DNA from: Alphaproteobacteria bacterium
Lineage (GTDB): Bacteria; Pseudomonadota; Alphaproteobacteria; DSM-16000; Inquilinaceae
Assembly (NCBI GenBank): GCA_028277405.1
Contig: JANQGH010000084.1
Span: forward strand, 1-64,000
DNA: 64,000 bases
Direction of reading: 5' to 3'
Within the stretch, counting starts at the first letter, position 1, and every line of letters starts with the position of its first letter. Of the stretch, positions 63,963-64,000 are shown one piece after another. The position numbers were made by a program, and so were the translations under genes. Below the pieces are notes generated by a model, which made no database searches, had not been told where the DNA came from, and saw only the letters and a list, made by a program, of their open reading frames with translations.

Positions 63963-64000
63963 ATGATTTGGAACAAGCTGCTCGGCGAATTCATCGACAT
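63963..64000 (+). CDS. N-terminus of SPFH-domain (YdjI/virion-core-like) protein, cut by the window
   Basis: Twelve codons only: MIWNKLLGEFID. This is the usual opening of the SPFH/YdjI-like family (MGxWxKLxGEFIDIIEW), flotillin-related proteins of unknown role. The gene would continue beyond the window. The weak AAAGAA ahead of the ATG and the short length limit certainty. Confidence 0.5.
   Translation, partial: MIWNKLLGEFID

Noticed and set aside
1-64000. CRISPR arrays, tRNA and rRNA genes
   Set aside because: No regularly spaced repeats, cloverleaf-like sequences or rRNA segments were seen on reading either strand.

Overview
The window looks like chromosomal DNA of a high-GC alphaproteobacterium, probably Rhodospirillales-like. 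The reasons are a MipZ division ATPase, a ClpS-ClpA pair, a phasin with TGC-rich operators, an AsmA-type envelope protein, TAXI-type TRAP transport and frequent GTG/TTG starts in short, overlapping operons. No rRNA, tRNA, CRISPR array, transposase or phage gene was recognised. No gene-free stretch exceeds 300 bases.

Layout. 0-5.7 kb: an aldehyde dehydrogenase divergent from an FAD monooxygenase, a GFA zinc protein, a GST, a GT4 glycosyltransferase and a short VOC-like protein. 5.8-8.4 kb: a DNA ligase/exonuclease repair pair. 8.5-13.3 kb: pseudouridine kinase and pseudouridine-5'-phosphate glycosidase, separated by a small exported protein, a carotenoid oxygenase, an SRPBCC protein and an ArsR regulator. 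13.4-16.1 kb: AsmA protein. 16.2-21.5 kb: a six-gene overlapping operon (SDR, MarR, crotonase, acyl-CoA dehydrogenase, aryl-CoA ligase, RidA). 22.4-24.7 kb: a two-domain flavin monooxygenase/old-yellow-enzyme protein of the 2-aminobenzoyl-CoA/salicylyl-CoA hydroxylase type. 24.8-28.5 kb: glycerate 2-kinase, GST, RidA and a FemAB-like protein. 28.5-34.2 kb: a cyclase/cupin/SDR/3-hydroxyacyl-CoA dehydrogenase/binding-protein operon divergent from an Fe(II)/2-oxoglutarate dioxygenase. 34.2-39.3 kb: regulators, DUF1428, GST, methyltransferase, SDR and a gamma-resorcylate-type decarboxylase. 39.4-42.2 kb: a P2A-type ATPase. 42.3-64 kb: mostly housekeeping genes (ClpA, ClpS, phasin, Anbu protease, phytase-like exported protein, lipoprotein, DD-carboxypeptidase, PMM/PGM-Ugd-GalU, J-protein-VWA-MipZ), then a TAXI TRAP transporter with an acyl-CoA synthetase.

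The most interesting system is at 16-25 kb. The six-gene operon and the 766-residue hydroxylase, 8.5 kb apart, each carry the same long perfect palindrome just upstream. Its 24-bp core is identical at the two places. Gene content matches the aerobic CoA-dependent anthranilate (2-aminobenzoate) pathway known from Azoarcus evansii. I infer that the operon's MarR protein binds both palindromes, probably in response to an aryl-CoA. Two pathway proteins look catalytically altered: the crotonase lacks both canonical glutamates and the RidA lacks the canonical arginine.

Other regulatory sites read directly from the sequence are an FNR/FixK-like box upstream of the P-type ATPase, two PhaR-like dyads upstream of the phasin, an ArsR operator inside its own promoter, and a 21-bp-period repeat between the cyclase operon and the dioxygenase.
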